From contig NZ_JAMYWQ010000011.1 in assembly GCF_024160145.1 (NCBI RefSeq), positions 1 to 64,000 of the forward strand: a stretch of 64,000 nt of DNA, written 5' to 3'. Position numbers and translations under genes: made by a program. How positions within the stretch are numbered: the stretch's first letter is position 1; the number at the start of each line of letters is the position of its first letter. Shown piece after piece: positions 9,578 to 19,890 of this stretch. Under the pieces are notes generated by a model. It made no database searches, was not told the DNA's origin, and was given only the letters and a program-made list of their open reading frames with translations. The stretch comes from Serratia nevei (GTDB lineage: Bacteria; Pseudomonadota; Gammaproteobacteria; Enterobacterales; Enterobacteriaceae).

Positions 9578-10921
9578 CTACTTCAGGAAATCCTTCACGT
9601 CCAGCAGGATGAACTCGTTGTCATCCGCCATATTGGGCTGGCGGCTGGAGGAGAACGGGAAGTTGTTGTCGTTGCCGACGATGATGTGGTTGGCGTCCAC
9701 CACGTCCACGTTCTCGATGGTGAAGAACGGGAAGGTCAGCACGCCGTCGTTCAGCGGCTTGCGCGCCAGCTTGTTCGGATCCTGAATGTTCATCAGGTCA
9801 ATATAGCCCAGTTTTTCGACCGGTTTGCCGACGTTGGCGTCCGAGAAAGCGATTTTATACACCCGCTTAAACTTGGCCACCTGGCTGAAGCAGTTGTCGG
9901 TCGGCGCACCGGCGGCGCAGGCTTTATCCGGCGTGCCTTCGCCGTTGTCGCGCTCGATCACCAGCCCGTGGGTGGCGTCGATCATGTTGAAGTCGCCGAT
10001 GGCGTTCTGGTTGTCTTCCAGCACATACTGCCAGCTGCGGCCGGTCCAGGCCTGCTGTTTCACGTCGAACTCCAGCACCCGCAGGTAGCGTTTGCCGCCG
10101 ACGTTCTCGAACTGCTCGCCGTCCCACAGCGCCCCTTCCAGCAGCGGGTACAGCTTGCTGCCGTCCGGCGAGGCGGCCATGCCTTCAAAGCCTTTGGAGC
10201 GCGCCACCTGGAAGTTCTGCTTGCCGTCCGGCGCGCCCGGCAGGGTCAGCATCGGGTTGTCCGGCGATTTCACCACCTTGCCGTCCACCTGGGTGTCGAA
10301 TACCGCCAGCACCTTGCCGTTCAGGTCGGCCTTGATCAGGTAAGGGCCGAATTCTTCGCCGATCCATAAGGCATCGTCGGCAAACTGGAAGCTTTCCGGA
10401 TCGAAATCGCTGCCGGTCAGATAACGCTTCTCGGTGCTCTCGTTGATGATGTGGAACGGCACCTTTTTATCCGGATCGTGCAGGAACACCGTCTTCAGCG
10501 GCGCGACCGTGCCGTCTTTGAAATCGATCTTATAGTGATTGAGATACAGCATGGCGTCCGGCGAGTTGGCCTTGCTGCCGAAGCCGTTGTCGGTCAGCAC
10601 CCAGTAGGTGCCGTCGGGCATGTGTTTGATGCCGGAGTGGCCCTGCAGCGGCTGGCCGTCGATCGGCAGACCGAGGCCGGTCAGGCGATCGGCGGATTTG
10701 CCCGCCACGCTGCCCAGCTCGGTCACGCGTTTGCCGCTGGTGTACTTGCCGCTCTGCTGCAGATCGCTCGGCGCGTCCTTCGGTGTGGAAACGGCGGATT
10801 TCACCGGCAGCAGCGCATGCCCGGCCAGCGTCGCTTGCACCGGCTGCGCGTCGGCCCACAGGTTGGCGCTCAGCGCCATGCAGCCGATCAGCAGCGCCAG
10901 CCGGGTTTTGGTGTTGTGCAT
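9578..10921 (-). CDS. Exported esterase-like/phytase-like protein
   Basis: The 447-residue product starts with a Sec signal peptide (MHNTKTRLALLIGCMALSA, cleavage near LWADA). The mature part fits the 'esterase-like activity of phytase' family, predicted six-bladed propellers: GLPIDGQPLQGHSGIK, WVLTDNGFGSK, DFDPESFQFADDALWIGEEFGPYL and GFEGMAASPDGSKLYPLLEG are the blade motifs. Members are periplasmic or secreted; true substrates are mostly unknown, so no reaction is claimed. AAGGGA precedes the ATG. It is a single-gene unit between selC and cynX. Confidence 0.8.
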   Translation of the reverse strand: MHNTKTRLALLIGCMALSANLWADAQPVQATLAGHALLPVKSAVSTPKDAPSDLQQSGKYTSGKRVTELGSVAGKSADRLTGLGLPIDGQPLQGHSGIKHMPDGTYWVLTDNGFGSKANSPDAMLYLNHYKIDFKDGTVAPLKTVFLHDPDKKVPFHIINESTEKRYLTGSDFDPESFQFADDALWIGEEFGPYLIKADLNGKVLAVFDTQVDGKVVKSPDNPMLTLPGAPDGKQNFQVARSKGFEGMAASPDGSKLYPLLEGALWDGEQFENVGGKRYLRVLEFDVKQQAWTGRSWQYVLEDNQNAIGDFNMIDATHGLVIERDNGEGTPDKACAAGAPTDNCFSQVAKFKRVYKIAFSDANVGKPVEKLGYIDLMNIQDPNKLARKPLNDGVLTFPFFTIENVDVVDANHIIVGNDNNFPFSSSRQPNMADDNEFILLDVKDFLK

Positions 10922-10996
10922 GTCATTGTCCCTTTTCGTTGTTATCGCCCAGAAGTAAAAGCAACGTCACTATAGGGAGCGGCAATGACAGAAATA

Positions 10997-12196
10997 TTAT
11001 TCGGCGAACGCCCGCCGGTAGCTGTGCGGGTGGAAGCGCCAGGTGATGACGATCAGCACCACCACCAGCAGCGCATGGATCTGCCAGTCCAGCACGAAGC
11101 CGCCGCTGTAGTCGCGCAGCAGGCCGGAAAGGTAGGGCGTCACGCCCGCCAACAGGAAGCCGACGCCCTGCATAAAGGCCACCAGTCGCCCGGCCGCCGC
11201 CGGCTGATGCAGGTGATCGAGCGCCAGCACCAGGCACAGCGGGAACGCGCCGCCCAGCCCCAGCCCGGAGAGCAGCACCCACAGCCACGGCAGCGTCTGC
11301 GCCAGGTAAATCAGGCCGATAAAGCCGATCAGTTGCATCATCAGCGCCAGCAGCAGCAGCGGCCGCCGGTCATGATTGCGCGCCAGCGCCGGCAGCAGCA
11401 GCGCGCCCACGACCTGGCCGAAGGTCATCAGTGCCAGCAGCGAACCGCTGGCCTGCGGCTGCCAACCGAGCTGCATGTAATACGGTGGCAGCCACGCAAT
11501 CAGACTGGTATAGCCGCCGTTGATCAGGCCGAAATAGGCGCCAAGCAGCCAGGCGCGCCGGTTGCGCAGCAGGCTTGGCCCACGGTTTTCACCCGCCGCG
11601 CTCAGGCGCGACAGCCCGCGGCTGACCGGCCACCAGGCCAGCAGCGCCACCAGCGCCGGCAATGCCCACCAGGCCAGCGCGCTGTGCCAGTCGTGCCCCG
11701 CACTCATCAACCACGGGGTGATCGCCGCGCCCAGCCCGCCGCCGCCCATCAGCGCCGCCGACCACAGCCCGGCCACCAGCGCCATGCTTTTGAGGAAATG
11801 ATGCTTGATGATGCCGGGCATCACCGCCTGGATCACCCCGATGCCGAGCCCGCCCAGTACCGCGCTCATCAGCAGCTGCACGCTGCCGGGGGCCAGTTCG
11901 CGCCAGAGCGCGCCCAGCCCGATCGCCAATAAACTTAACGCCACGGCGCTGCGTTCGCTGAACAGCCGGTTGATGGCGCCGCCCGCCAACGCCATCAGGC
12001 CCATCATCAGCACCGGCAGCGTGGTCAGCAGCGCCGCGCCGCCAAAGCTCAGCCCGGTGGCCTGGCGCAGCGTCGGCAGCAACGGGCCGATCGAGGTCAA
12101 CAGCGGCCGCATGTTCAGGCCGATCAACACCAGCGCCAGCAGCAGGGGGTTGAACCAGCGGCGCGAAGAAGGTGAACTAACAGAATGATTTAACAC
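10997..12196 (-). CDS. cynX: MFS transporter of the CynX/NimT family
   Basis: The 399-residue protein has about twelve hydrophobic segments and closely resembles E. coli CynX: NMRPLLTSIGPLLPTLRQ in TM1 and LWSAALMGGGGLGAAITPWL further on. CynX is a predicted cyanate exporter and NimT exports 2-nitroimidazole; the substrate here is not known. No cyanase (cynS) or carbonic anhydrase (cynT) gene is nearby, so a role in cyanate metabolism is unsupported by context. A LysR regulator is divergently encoded 126 bp away and probably controls it. Confidence 0.8.
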   Translation of the reverse strand: MLNHSVSSPSSRRWFNPLLLALVLIGLNMRPLLTSIGPLLPTLRQATGLSFGGAALLTTLPVLMMGLMALAGGAINRLFSERSAVALSLLAIGLGALWRELAPGSVQLLMSAVLGGLGIGVIQAVMPGIIKHHFLKSMALVAGLWSAALMGGGGLGAAITPWLMSAGHDWHSALAWWALPALVALLAWWPVSRGLSRLSAAGENRGPSLLRNRRAWLLGAYFGLINGGYTSLIAWLPPYYMQLGWQPQASGSLLALMTFGQVVGALLLPALARNHDRRPLLLLALMMQLIGFIGLIYLAQTLPWLWVLLSGLGLGGAFPLCLVLALDHLHQPAAAGRLVAFMQGVGFLLAGVTPYLSGLLRDYSGGFVLDWQIHALLVVVLIVITWRFHPHSYRRAFAE

Positions 12197-12322
12197 GGTA
12201 TATTCCTGGTACTGCGAAATGAAAAGCGTGACGTCACAGCGCGGTCGCCACAGCGTTGCGTTACTGTAGGCAACGCCGCTAGTATTGGGAAATTAAATAA
12301 TAAAATAGCCAACAGTGGGAAA

Positions 12323-13177
12323 ATGAATCGCTACCCGATGTTCAATCCGCAGCTGCTGCTCAGCTTCGTCGCCGTGTGCGACAGCAACAGCTTCACCCGC
12401 GCCGCAGAGCGGGTGTTTTTGTCGCAGTCCACCGTCAGCCAGCAGGTGCGCCGGCTGGAAGAGATGCTGGGCAAGCCGTTGTTCGAGCGCTCCTCGCATC
12501 AGGTGCTGCTGACCGAAGAAGGCGTGAAGCTGTTGAGCTACGCACGCCGCATCATCGCGCTGAATGAAGAAGCCCACGACGCGCTGACCGGCATCTGGCG
12601 CGACGGCGTACTGCGGATCGGCATGCCGGAGGATTTCGCCGTGCCCGCCACCGAGCTGCTGGCCGACTTCAGCCGCGAGCACCCGCACCTGCGGCTGGAC
12701 GTCGCCAGCGGCCTGAGCGCCGATCTGCACAGCGCTTACGCGCGTGAAGAGCTGGATCTGATCCTGGTAAAGCAGCGCCGCCGGCAACCGCCGCGCGCCG
12801 CGCGGCCGGAACCGCTGCTGTGGCTGGACAGCCTGGCCTTCCCGGCCATCGAGCAATCGCCGGTGCCGCTGGCAGTGTTCCCGCTCAGTGGCCTGTACCG
12901 CGACGAGCTGTGCCAGGCGCTGGACAACCTCGGCAAACGCTGGCGCATCGGCTACAGCAGCGCCAGCCTGGCGGCGCTGACCGCCGCCTCCGCCGCCGGG
13001 CTGGGCGTCACCCTGCTGCCGGCCGGCTGCCGTCTGCCCACGCATCGGGTACTGGGCGAGGCCGAAGGATTGCCGCCGATAGACAGCTTCGAACTGGCGC
13101 TCTACTACCGCGACGGCGCTCCCGCCGCCACGCTGGCGCTGGCCCAGCGGCTGACGGTGTTTTGCGGGTTGAGGTGA
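12323..13177 (+). CDS. LysR-family transcriptional regulator, divergent from cynX
   Basis: The 284-residue protein begins with a LysR winged helix-turn-helix (SNSFTRAAERVFLSQSTVS, about 22-40), followed by a substrate-binding domain that ends LGVTLLPAGCRLP. It is divergent from the CynX-like transporter, the usual layout in which a LysR protein controls its neighbour. It does not look like a close CynR match, so no symbol is given. The intergenic region has a short direct repeat (tgggaaa) near the start. The ATG at 12323 has a weak SD; the ATG at 12338 is an alternative. It converges on xylR, six bases away. Confidence 0.75.
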   Translation: MNRYPMFNPQLLLSFVAVCDSNSFTRAAERVFLSQSTVSQQVRRLEEMLGKPLFERSSHQVLLTEEGVKLLSYARRIIALNEEAHDALTGIWRDGVLRIGMPEDFAVPATELLADFSREHPHLRLDVASGLSADLHSAYAREELDLILVKQRRRQPPRAARPEPLLWLDSLAFPAIEQSPVPLAVFPLSGLYRDELCQALDNLGKRWRIGYSSASLAALTAASAAGLGVTLLPAGCRLPTHRVLGEAEGLPPIDSFELALYYRDGAPAATLALAQRLTVFCGLR

Positions 13178-13183
13178 GCCAGA

Positions 13184-14362
13184 CTAGTACCCGTTCTCGC
13201 CATGGTTTTGCCGATACTCTTTGGGCGTCATGTCGTAGCCCTTTTTGAATACCGAATAGAAGTACTGCAGCGACGGATAGCCGCACATCTGGGAAATTTC
13301 GTTGATGGTCAGCGAAGTCGCCGTCAGCAGATTACGGGCGCGGTCCAGCTTTTCCTGATGGATCACATGATGGATGGTTTGGCCGGTCTCATCCCGGAAG
13401 CGTTTTTCCAGATTGGAACGCGAGATGCCCACCGCATCCAGCACCTGTTCTACCTTGATACCCTTGCAGGCATGGTGGCGAATATAGTGCATTGCCTGAA
13501 TCACCACCGGATCGCGCAGCGAGCGAAAATCGGTAGAGCGGCGTTCAATCACCTTCACCGGCGGCACCAGAATGCGCTGCAGCGGCAGATCGCGCCGATC
13601 GAGCAACTGATGCAGCAGCTTGGCGGCGCGATAGCCCATCTGCCGGGTACCCTGAGCCACTGACGAGAGCGCAACCCGCGACAGGTAACGCGTCAGCTCT
13701 TCATTGTCGATGCCGATCACGCACAGCTTTTCCGGCACAGCGATGTCCAGATGCTCGCACACCTGCAACAAATGGCGTGCCCGCGCATCGGTCACCGCGA
13801 TGATCCCAGTCTGCTGCGGCAACGTCTGCACCCAATCCGCCAGCCGGTTCTGGGCATACTGCCAGTTCTCCGGTGCGGTCGCCATTCCCTGATACACCAC
13901 GCCCTGGTACTGTTCCGCCGCCACCCGCTGGCGGAAAGCGTACTCACGCTCCTGCGCCCAGCGTTTGCCGCCTTCAATCGGCATGCCGTAAAAGGCGAAA
14001 CGATTGATACCCTTCTCCTTGAGGTGTGTAAACGCCGTTTCTACCAACGCCTGGTTGTCGGTGGCGATATAGTGCACCGGCGGATAGTCCTGCTCGCGAT
14101 GATAAGAACCGCCAACGCCGACGATCGGCACCTGCACATTGTGTAACAGCCGCTCAATCTCGCGATCGTCAAAGTCGGCGATCACCCCGTCCCCCAGCCA
14201 CTCTCGGATATTGTCGATGCGGCAGCGAAAGTCCTCTTCGATAAAGATGTCCCAGTCACACTGCGATGCCTGCAGATACTCGCCGACCCCTTCAACCACC
14301 TGACGGTCATACACTTTATTGGCGTTGAACAGCAACGTAATGCGAAAACGCTTCTTGAACAT
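13184..14362 (-). CDS. xylR: Xylose operon activator, AraC family
   Basis: The 392-residue protein has an N-terminal periplasmic-binding-like xylose sensor (about 5-280, with FGMP-like sugar-fold segments such as NRFAFYGMPIEGG and VIGIDNEELTRYLS). A C-terminal AraC DNA-binding domain has two helix-turn-helix units (VEQVLDAVGISRSNLEKRF and INEISQMCGYPSLQYFYSVF). It matches E. coli XylR end to end. With xylose bound it activates xylA and xylF from the divergent control region at 18.2-18.5 kb. It lies downstream of xylH on the same strand, 97 bp away. Confidence 0.95.
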   Translation of the reverse strand: MFKKRFRITLLFNANKVYDRQVVEGVGEYLQASQCDWDIFIEEDFRCRIDNIREWLGDGVIADFDDREIERLLHNVQVPIVGVGGSYHREQDYPPVHYIATDNQALVETAFTHLKEKGINRFAFYGMPIEGGKRWAQEREYAFRQRVAAEQYQGVVYQGMATAPENWQYAQNRLADWVQTLPQQTGIIAVTDARARHLLQVCEHLDIAVPEKLCVIGIDNEELTRYLSRVALSSVAQGTRQMGYRAAKLLHQLLDRRDLPLQRILVPPVKVIERRSTDFRSLRDPVVIQAMHYIRHHACKGIKVEQVLDAVGISRSNLEKRFRDETGQTIHHVIHQEKLDRARNLLTATSLTINEISQMCGYPSLQYFYSVFKKGYDMTPKEYRQNHGENGY

Positions 14363-14459
14363 ACGACATCCCCCGGCAAAGCAATCGCTCTCTGAGTTAG
14401 CACAACTCGCGACGAAAGCGGAAGGTCTCGCGTCATAACTGTGAGCTCAGGCGTCATCC

Positions 14460-15653
14460 TTATGCCCGGCGCTTGGTAGCGGAGTCCATCCACACCGCCA
14501 GCAGCAGGATCGCGCCCTTGACGATGTACTGCCAGAACGTCGGCACATCCAGCATGCTCATACCATTGTCCAGCGAAGCCATGATAAACGCCCCCATCAC
14601 CGCACCGGCCACGCTGCCCACACCACCCGCCAGACTCGTGCCGCCGATTACGCAAGCGGCGATGGCGTCCAGCTCGGCGATATTCCCCGCCGACGGCGAT
14701 CCGGCCCCCAATCGCGAACTGAGGATCAAACCGGCAATCGCCACCATCAGGCCGTTGATGGCGAACACGGCCAGCTTGGTGCGTTCAACATTAACCCCCG
14801 ACAAACGTGCAGCGTCGATATTACCGCCAATAGCGTAGATGCGGCGCCCAAAGGCCGTGCAGGTGGCCATAAAGATCCCCGCTAGCATCAGCGCGGTGAG
14901 GATCAACACCGGTGTCGGTACCCCTCGATAATCGTTGAGCAGATAGATGGCGCCAAGCACCAGCACGGCCAACACACTTTGCCGGGTGACGTCACCGACC
15001 GCCGCAGCCACCGGCAACCCGAGTCTGACACGCCGGCTGCGTCGCCGCCATTGCCAGATGACGAACAACATCAGCCCGACCGCTCCGATCCCAAAACCCA
15101 AGCCATTCGACAGATAACTCTGGCCAATCTGCGACATGGCACCGCTGGTCGGGGCCACCGTCGTACCGTTAGTGATACCGATCAGTATGCCGCGAAAAGC
15201 CAACATGCCCGCCAGCGTGACAATAAACGACGGTACTTTACGATATGCTACCCACCAGCCATTCCAGGCTCCCAGCAACAGACCTGCGAGCAACGTCACC
15301 ACGATGGTCAACGGCAGGGGCCAGCCGAGCCAGACGTCAAAAATCGCCGCCACGCCGCCCAACAACCCCATCATCGAACCGACCGACAGATCGATCTCCG
15401 CCGAAATAATCACAAATACCATGCCCACCGCTAAAATGCCGGTAATTGCCGTTTGGCGCAGCAGGTTAGAGATATTACGTGCGCTGAGATAAGCCCCCTC
15501 GGTGGTAAAAGTAAAGAACAGCATAATGATGGCGATCGCCACCAACATCACCAGAACCTGAAAATTGATAGATTTCAGCCTCGACGCCGGTTTTTTATCC
15601 GCAACGTCCGGTGCAACAGCTTCAGATTGCATATTTTTCAACATCTGTTTCAC
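14460..15653 (-). CDS. xylH: D-xylose ABC transporter, permease
   Basis: The 397-residue membrane protein has many hydrophobic helices and the sugar-permease signature ([20 protein letters not shown], about 79-98), with the EAA-like cytoplasmic loop near [17 protein letters not shown]. It forms the channel for xylose with XylG ATPase and XylF binding protein. Its start overlaps the end of xylG by 32 bases, so it is translated from within xylG mRNA. C-terminal residues [10 protein letters not shown] are typical for XylH. Confidence 0.95.
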   Translation of the reverse strand: MKQMLKNMQSEAVAPDVADKKPASRLKSINFQVLVMLVAIAIIMLFFTFTTEGAYLSARNISNLLRQTAITGILAVGMVFVIISAEIDLSVGSMMGLLGGVAAIFDVWLGWPLPLTIVVTLLAGLLLGAWNGWWVAYRKVPSFIVTLAGMLAFRGILIGITNGTTVAPTSGAMSQIGQSYLSNGLGFGIGAVGLMLFVIWQWRRRSRRVRLGLPVAAAVGDVTRQSVLAVLVLGAIYLLNDYRGVPTPVLILTALMLAGIFMATCTAFGRRIYAIGGNIDAARLSGVNVERTKLAVFAINGLMVAIAGLILSSRLGAGSPSAGNIAELDAIAACVIGGTSLAGGVGSVAGAVMGAFIMASLDNGMSMLDVPTFWQYIVKGAILLLAVWMDSATKRRA

Positions 15654-17163
15654 TCCTCAATGCGGCTTCCATCACCTGCTGCTGAGTCAACCCACGGTTG
15701 TCCAGAGAAGCCTTGATACGCCCTTGATGCATTACCAGTACTCGGTCGCTCAGGCCCAGAATTTCCGGCAACTCCGAAGACACCACGATCACAGCGATTC
15801 CTTCCAGTACCAGCTGATTGATTAACTTATAGATTTCATGCTTGGCACCGATATCGATACCGCGGGTTGGTTCATCCAAAATCAAAATTTTCGGCTTCAG
15901 CAGCAGACATTTAGCCAAAATGGCTTTCTGTTGATTACCACCGCTCAATCTGCCGATAGCCAGCTCGGGCGAAGCGGTTTTCACCTTGAGTTGCGCCAAC
16001 GACCGGCGAATGGTCGCCTGCTCGCGCGCATCGTCGATTATTGTCAATACACCGCTAAAATCGCTGAGCGCCGCCAGTGTCATGTTCGCGCCAACCCCCA
16101 TCACCGGCACAATGCCGTCGCGCTTGCGATCCTCCGGTACCATGGCAATACCCAGCCGCATCGCCTGCCGACAGTGCCTGATGACGGCCGGATGGCCGTT
16201 AATCTGGATACGACCCTGCCAGCGACCGGGATAAACCCCGAACAGGCACTGCATGGTCTCAGTGCGGCCCGAGCCCACCAACCCAGCAACACCGAGGATT
16301 TCACCGCGCCGCAGGCTGAATGACACATCGTCCACCCGGCGCACCTGACGGTTCACCGGATGCCAGGCAGTCAAGTTATCTACCTGCAAAATGACCTCGC
16401 CGATAGCGTGCTGCTGTTGCGGGTACAGCTCGGTCAACTCACGGCCCACCATCATGGCGATAATGTCGTCTTCGCTCATCTCCGCCGCCGGTCGGGTACC
16501 GATCGGCTTGCCATCGCGGATCACACAGATCAGATCCGAGATCGCTTTCACCTCGTTCAGCTTGTGCGAGATATAAATGCAGGCGATGCCGTGATCGCGC
16601 AGGTCCTCAATGATCGCCAGCAGCGTGGCGGTTTCGCTTTCGGTCAGTGACGCCGTTGGTTCATCCAGCACCAACAGCCGCACCTGTTTATTCAACGCTT
16701 TGGCGATCTCTACCAATTGCTGCTGTCCCAATCCCAGCTCACCAACGCGGGTATTGGGATCCACATCAAGTTTGACCTGCGCCAGCATACGCCGGCAGTG
16801 CAGGTACATGCTGTCGTAATCCACAACCCCGCCACGACACTGTTCATTGCCGAGAAACATGTTTTCCAGCACAGTCATTTGTTTCACCAGCGCCAGCTCC
16901 TGATGGATGATAGCAATGCCTTTCCGCTCGGTATCACGAATATTTTTCGCCGTTAACACATCACCGGAAAAATAAATATCTCCCTGATAACTGCCGTGTG
17001 GATATATTCCGCACAGCACTTTCATCAGCGTAGACTTTCCTGAGCCGTTTTCTCCACACAGTGACAATACCTGGCCAGCCTCTAATTGCAGACTGATATT
17101 ATCCACGGCCTTGACCGTACCGAATTGCATGGTGATACTTTTCATTTCCAATAAGCAGGACAT
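15622..17163 (-). CDS. xylG: D-xylose ABC transporter, ATP-binding protein
   Basis: This protein of 513 residues carries two fused ABC ATPase domains. The first has Walker A GENGSGKS and LSCGENG-type context, signature [15 protein letters not shown] and Walker [12 protein letters not shown]. The second has signature [15 protein letters not shown] and Walker [15 protein letters not shown], but a degenerate Walker A (GLVGSGRTE), as usual in sugar importers of this type. I chose the ATG at 17163 (MSCLLEMK) because GGGGG lies just before it and it aligns with E. coli XylG; an ATG 12 bases upstream is in frame. It lies 23 bp after xylF. Confidence 0.95.
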   Translation of the reverse strand: MSCLLEMKSITMQFGTVKAVDNISLQLEAGQVLSLCGENGSGKSTLMKVLCGIYPHGSYQGDIYFSGDVLTAKNIRDTERKGIAIIHQELALVKQMTVLENMFLGNEQCRGGVVDYDSMYLHCRRMLAQVKLDVDPNTRVGELGLGQQQLVEIAKALNKQVRLLVLDEPTASLTESETATLLAIIEDLRDHGIACIYISHKLNEVKAISDLICVIRDGKPIGTRPAAEMSEDDIIAMMVGRELTELYPQQQHAIGEVILQVDNLTAWHPVNRQVRRVDDVSFSLRRGEILGVAGLVGSGRTETMQCLFGVYPGRWQGRIQINGHPAVIRHCRQAMRLGIAMVPEDRKRDGIVPVMGVGANMTLAALSDFSGVLTIIDDAREQATIRRSLAQLKVKTASPELAIGRLSGGNQQKAILAKCLLLKPKILILDEPTRGIDIGAKHEIYKLINQLVLEGIAVIVVSSELPEILGLSDRVLVMHQGRIKASLDNRGLTQQQVMEAALRSETDVEKYAI

Positions 17164-17186
17164 TATTCCCCCCATGCAGCCAGTAT

Positions 17187-18182
17187 TTAATTAATGTCGG
17201 ACTTTTTATGGAAACCGTCAGCAATAACGGTACTGTCAATATTCTCTCTATCCACCACAATCGGCGTTAACAACCAGGCCGGAACCTCTTTGCTACCGTT
17301 ATTCAAGCTGGCGTTGGATTTCGGTTGTTCACCCTTACCCAACTGCACGGCGATTTCCGCCGCCTCATCGGCCAACTTGCTGATTGGCTTATAGATTGTC
17401 ATGGTCTGAGTGCCGGCGACGATGCGTTTTACCGCCGCCAGATCGGCATCCTGACCAGAGATAGCGACCTTTCCCGCCAGCCCTTGCGCGGCCAACGCCT
17501 GAATAGCGCCCCCGGCAGTCGCGTCGTTCGAAGCCACCACAGCATCTATCTTGTTATTGTTGGCGGTCAAAGCGTTTTCCATAATTTTCAACGCATTTTC
17601 CGGCAGCCAACCGTCGACCCACTGATCGCCCACCACCTTGATATTTCCACTGTCGATCTGCGTTTGCAGGACTTTCATCTGTCCCTGACGGAACAGCTTG
17701 GCGTTGTTATCTACCGGAGAGCCACCCATCAAAAAATAGTTGCCCTGCGGCACCCGCTGCACCAGGTTCTGTGCCTGAAATTCGCCAACCTTTTCATTGT
17801 CAAAGGAGATATAGAAATCAATATCGGCATTATTGATCAGGCGATCGTAAGCCAATACCTTAATACCCTCTCGTTTGGCCTCACTGATGACATTACCCAA
17901 CACTTGTCCGTTATAAGGGATGATTACCAACACATCGACACCGCGGTTGATCATGTTCTCAATTTGTGCCATCTGGGTTTCTTCATTGCCGTTAGCCGAC
18001 TGAACGAATACGTCCGCCCCCATCGACTTAGCCTTCTTGACGAAAATATCGCGATCTTTCTGCCAGCGCTCCAGGCGCAGGTCATCAATAGCCATACCGA
18101 TTTTGATTTCTTTGCTCAGCGCAGGTTGGTTGGCCAGCGCCAGCAACGCGCAGGCCGAAAGGAACAGAGATTTGAATTTCAT
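17187..18182 (-). CDS. xylF: D-xylose-binding periplasmic protein
   Basis: The 331-residue product has a Sec signal peptide ([19 protein letters not shown], cleavage near ALSKE) and the type I sugar-binding fold: [18 protein letters not shown], then [31 protein letters not shown] and [12 protein letters not shown]. It delivers xylose to XylGH. SD GAGGT precedes the ATG. It is the first gene of xylFGH, transcribed leftwards from the control region shared with xylA. Confidence 0.96.
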   Translation of the reverse strand: MKFKSLFLSACALLALANQPALSKEIKIGMAIDDLRLERWQKDRDIFVKKAKSMGADVFVQSANGNEETQMAQIENMINRGVDVLVIIPYNGQVLGNVISEAKREGIKVLAYDRLINNADIDFYISFDNEKVGEFQAQNLVQRVPQGNYFLMGGSPVDNNAKLFRQGQMKVLQTQIDSGNIKVVGDQWVDGWLPENALKIMENALTANNNKIDAVVASNDATAGGAIQALAAQGLAGKVAISGQDADLAAVKRIVAGTQTMTIYKPISKLADEAAEIAVQLGKGEQPKSNASLNNGSKEVPAWLLTPIVVDRENIDSTVIADGFHKKSDIN

Positions 18183-18524
18183 CTTAATACCTCTTTTATT
18201 TAATGTATTGGGTAATAATTGAAACGAGCCGTTGACTCAGCTTAGGGCGGATTGTTATCGCTTATTTACGCCTCGGCAATTACTGATTCTTACCTACGAA
18301 TTATGATTTTTGGTTTAATGTTACTTTTATGATGGCGCTCATGTTTTTCTTGTAAAAAAATCAGCAGAAGAAATAAAAATCGAAGACGCTCTCTATTTTG
18401 AGACCTGACGCACATTTAATAATTCTGTGAATTTAAGTGTGAAATAACGTAATTGAGCCACAGGGAACGAACGCCGAAGATGAATGTATCCCGTAACCCG
18501 GGCGTCGCTATCCAGGAGTCGATA
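18183..18524. promoter_or_regulatory. Divergent xylF-xylA control region
   Basis: This 342-bp AT-rich gap separates xylF from xylA and holds no gene. Close to xylA, the block around 18436-18460 (gtgtgaaataacgtaattga) matches my recollection of the E. coli xylA promoter segment, which contains a XylR half-site and the -10 region. A TGTGA half-site at about 18426 and a second GTGTGA are candidate CRP contacts. XylR activation with CRP is known for these promoters; exact operator edges are not resolved here. Confidence 0.6.
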
Positions 18525-19844
18525 ATGCAATCCTACTTTGATCAACTTGACCAAGTCCGCTACGAAGGCGTCGACAGCAACAATCCGCTGGCCTTTCGCC
18601 ATTACAATCCCGACGAGCTGGTGCTCGGCAAACGCATGGCCGATCATCTGCGCTTCGCCGCCTGCTACTGGCACACCTTCTGCTGGAATGGTGCGGACAT
18701 GTTCGGCCTGGGCGCTTTCGATCGCCCCTGGCAGCAGCCGGGCGATGCGCTGGCGCTGGTGAAACGCAAAGCCGACGTGGCGTTCGAGTTCTTCCACAAG
18801 CTGAACGTGCCCTACTACTGCTTCCATGACGTCGACGTTGCGCCGGAAGGCGCTTCGCTACAGGACTATTTGAATAACTTTGCGGCAATGACCGACGTGC
18901 TGGCAGAAAAACAGCAAAGCAGCGGCGTGAAACTGCTGTGGGGCACCGCCAACTGCTTCAGCCACCCGCGCTATGGTGCAGGCGCCGCCACCAATCCGGA
19001 TCCGGAAGTGTTTGCCTGGGCGGCGACGCAGGTCTTCACCGCCATGAACGCCACCCACCAGCTGGGAGGGGAGAACTACGTGCTGTGGGGTGGACGTGAA
19101 GGCTATGAAACCTTGCTGAACACCGATCTGCGCCAGGAGCGCGAACAGATCGGCCGTTTTATGCAGATGGTGGTGGAGCATAAGCATAAGATTGGTTTCC
19201 AGGGCACATTGCTGATCGAACCCAAGCCCCAGGAGCCTACCAAGCACCAATACGACTACGACGTCGCCACGGTCTACGGCTTCCTGAAGCAGTTCGGGCT
19301 GGAAAAGGAAATTAAGGTCAACATCGAAGCCAACCACGCCACGCTGGCCGGCCACTCGTTCCATCATGAGATCGCCACCGCCATCACGCTGGGCATTTTC
19401 GGCTCGGTCGATGCCAACCGCGGCGATCCGCAGCTCGGCTGGGACACCGACCAATTCCCGAACAGCGTGGAGGAAAACGCGCTGGTGATGTTCGAGATCC
19501 TCAAAGCCGGTGGCTTCACGACCGGCGGCCTGAACTTCGACGCCAAAATGCGCCGCCAAAGCACCGACAAATACGATCTGTTCTATGGTCATATCGGCGC
19601 GATGGATACGATGGCGCTGGCACTGAAAGTGGCGGCTAAAATGATCGTCGACGGTCAGCTGCACCAGCAGGTTGCCCAGCGCTACGCCGGCTGGAACGGT
19701 GAGTTGGGCCAACAAATCTTGCAGGGCAAGCTGTCGTTGGAAACGCTGGCGCAGTACGCTGAACACCGCGCCTTAGCGCCACAACACGTCAGCGGCCGCC
19801 AGGAGCGTCTGGAAAACCTGATGAATCGCTATCTGTTCGGCTAA
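18525..19844 (+). CDS. xylA: Xylose isomerase
   Basis: The 439-residue enzyme converts D-xylose to D-xylulose. Visible hallmarks are [12 protein letters not shown], the catalytic histidine in [45 protein letters not shown] with metal ligands, and the metal/substrate segment [13 protein letters not shown]. It matches the class II enzymes of enterobacteria in length. I chose the ATG at 18525 (MQSYFDQL), preceded by AGGAG, over an upstream in-frame start at 18453. xylB follows 46 bp later in the same operon. Confidence 0.97.
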   Translation: MQSYFDQLDQVRYEGVDSNNPLAFRHYNPDELVLGKRMADHLRFAACYWHTFCWNGADMFGLGAFDRPWQQPGDALALVKRKADVAFEFFHKLNVPYYCFHDVDVAPEGASLQDYLNNFAAMTDVLAEKQQSSGVKLLWGTANCFSHPRYGAGAATNPDPEVFAWAATQVFTAMNATHQLGGENYVLWGGREGYETLLNTDLRQEREQIGRFMQMVVEHKHKIGFQGTLLIEPKPQEPTKHQYDYDVATVYGFLKQFGLEKEIKVNIEANHATLAGHSFHHEIATAITLGIFGSVDANRGDPQLGWDTDQFPNSVEENALVMFEILKAGGFTTGGLNFDAKMRRQSTDKYDLFYGHIGAMDTMALALKVAAKMIVDGQLHQQVAQRYAGWNGELGQQILQGKLSLETLAQYAEHRALAPQHVSGRQERLENLMNRYLFG

Positions 19845-19890
19845 CTGAAGCGCGCGGCGTGCCCTCGCCGCGCTTTAAAGGAACCCTATC

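Noticed and set aside
10997-12196. A cyanate-degradation operon
   Set aside because: Only the CynX-like transporter is present; no cyanase or carbonic anhydrase gene is nearby and the LysR is not clearly CynR.
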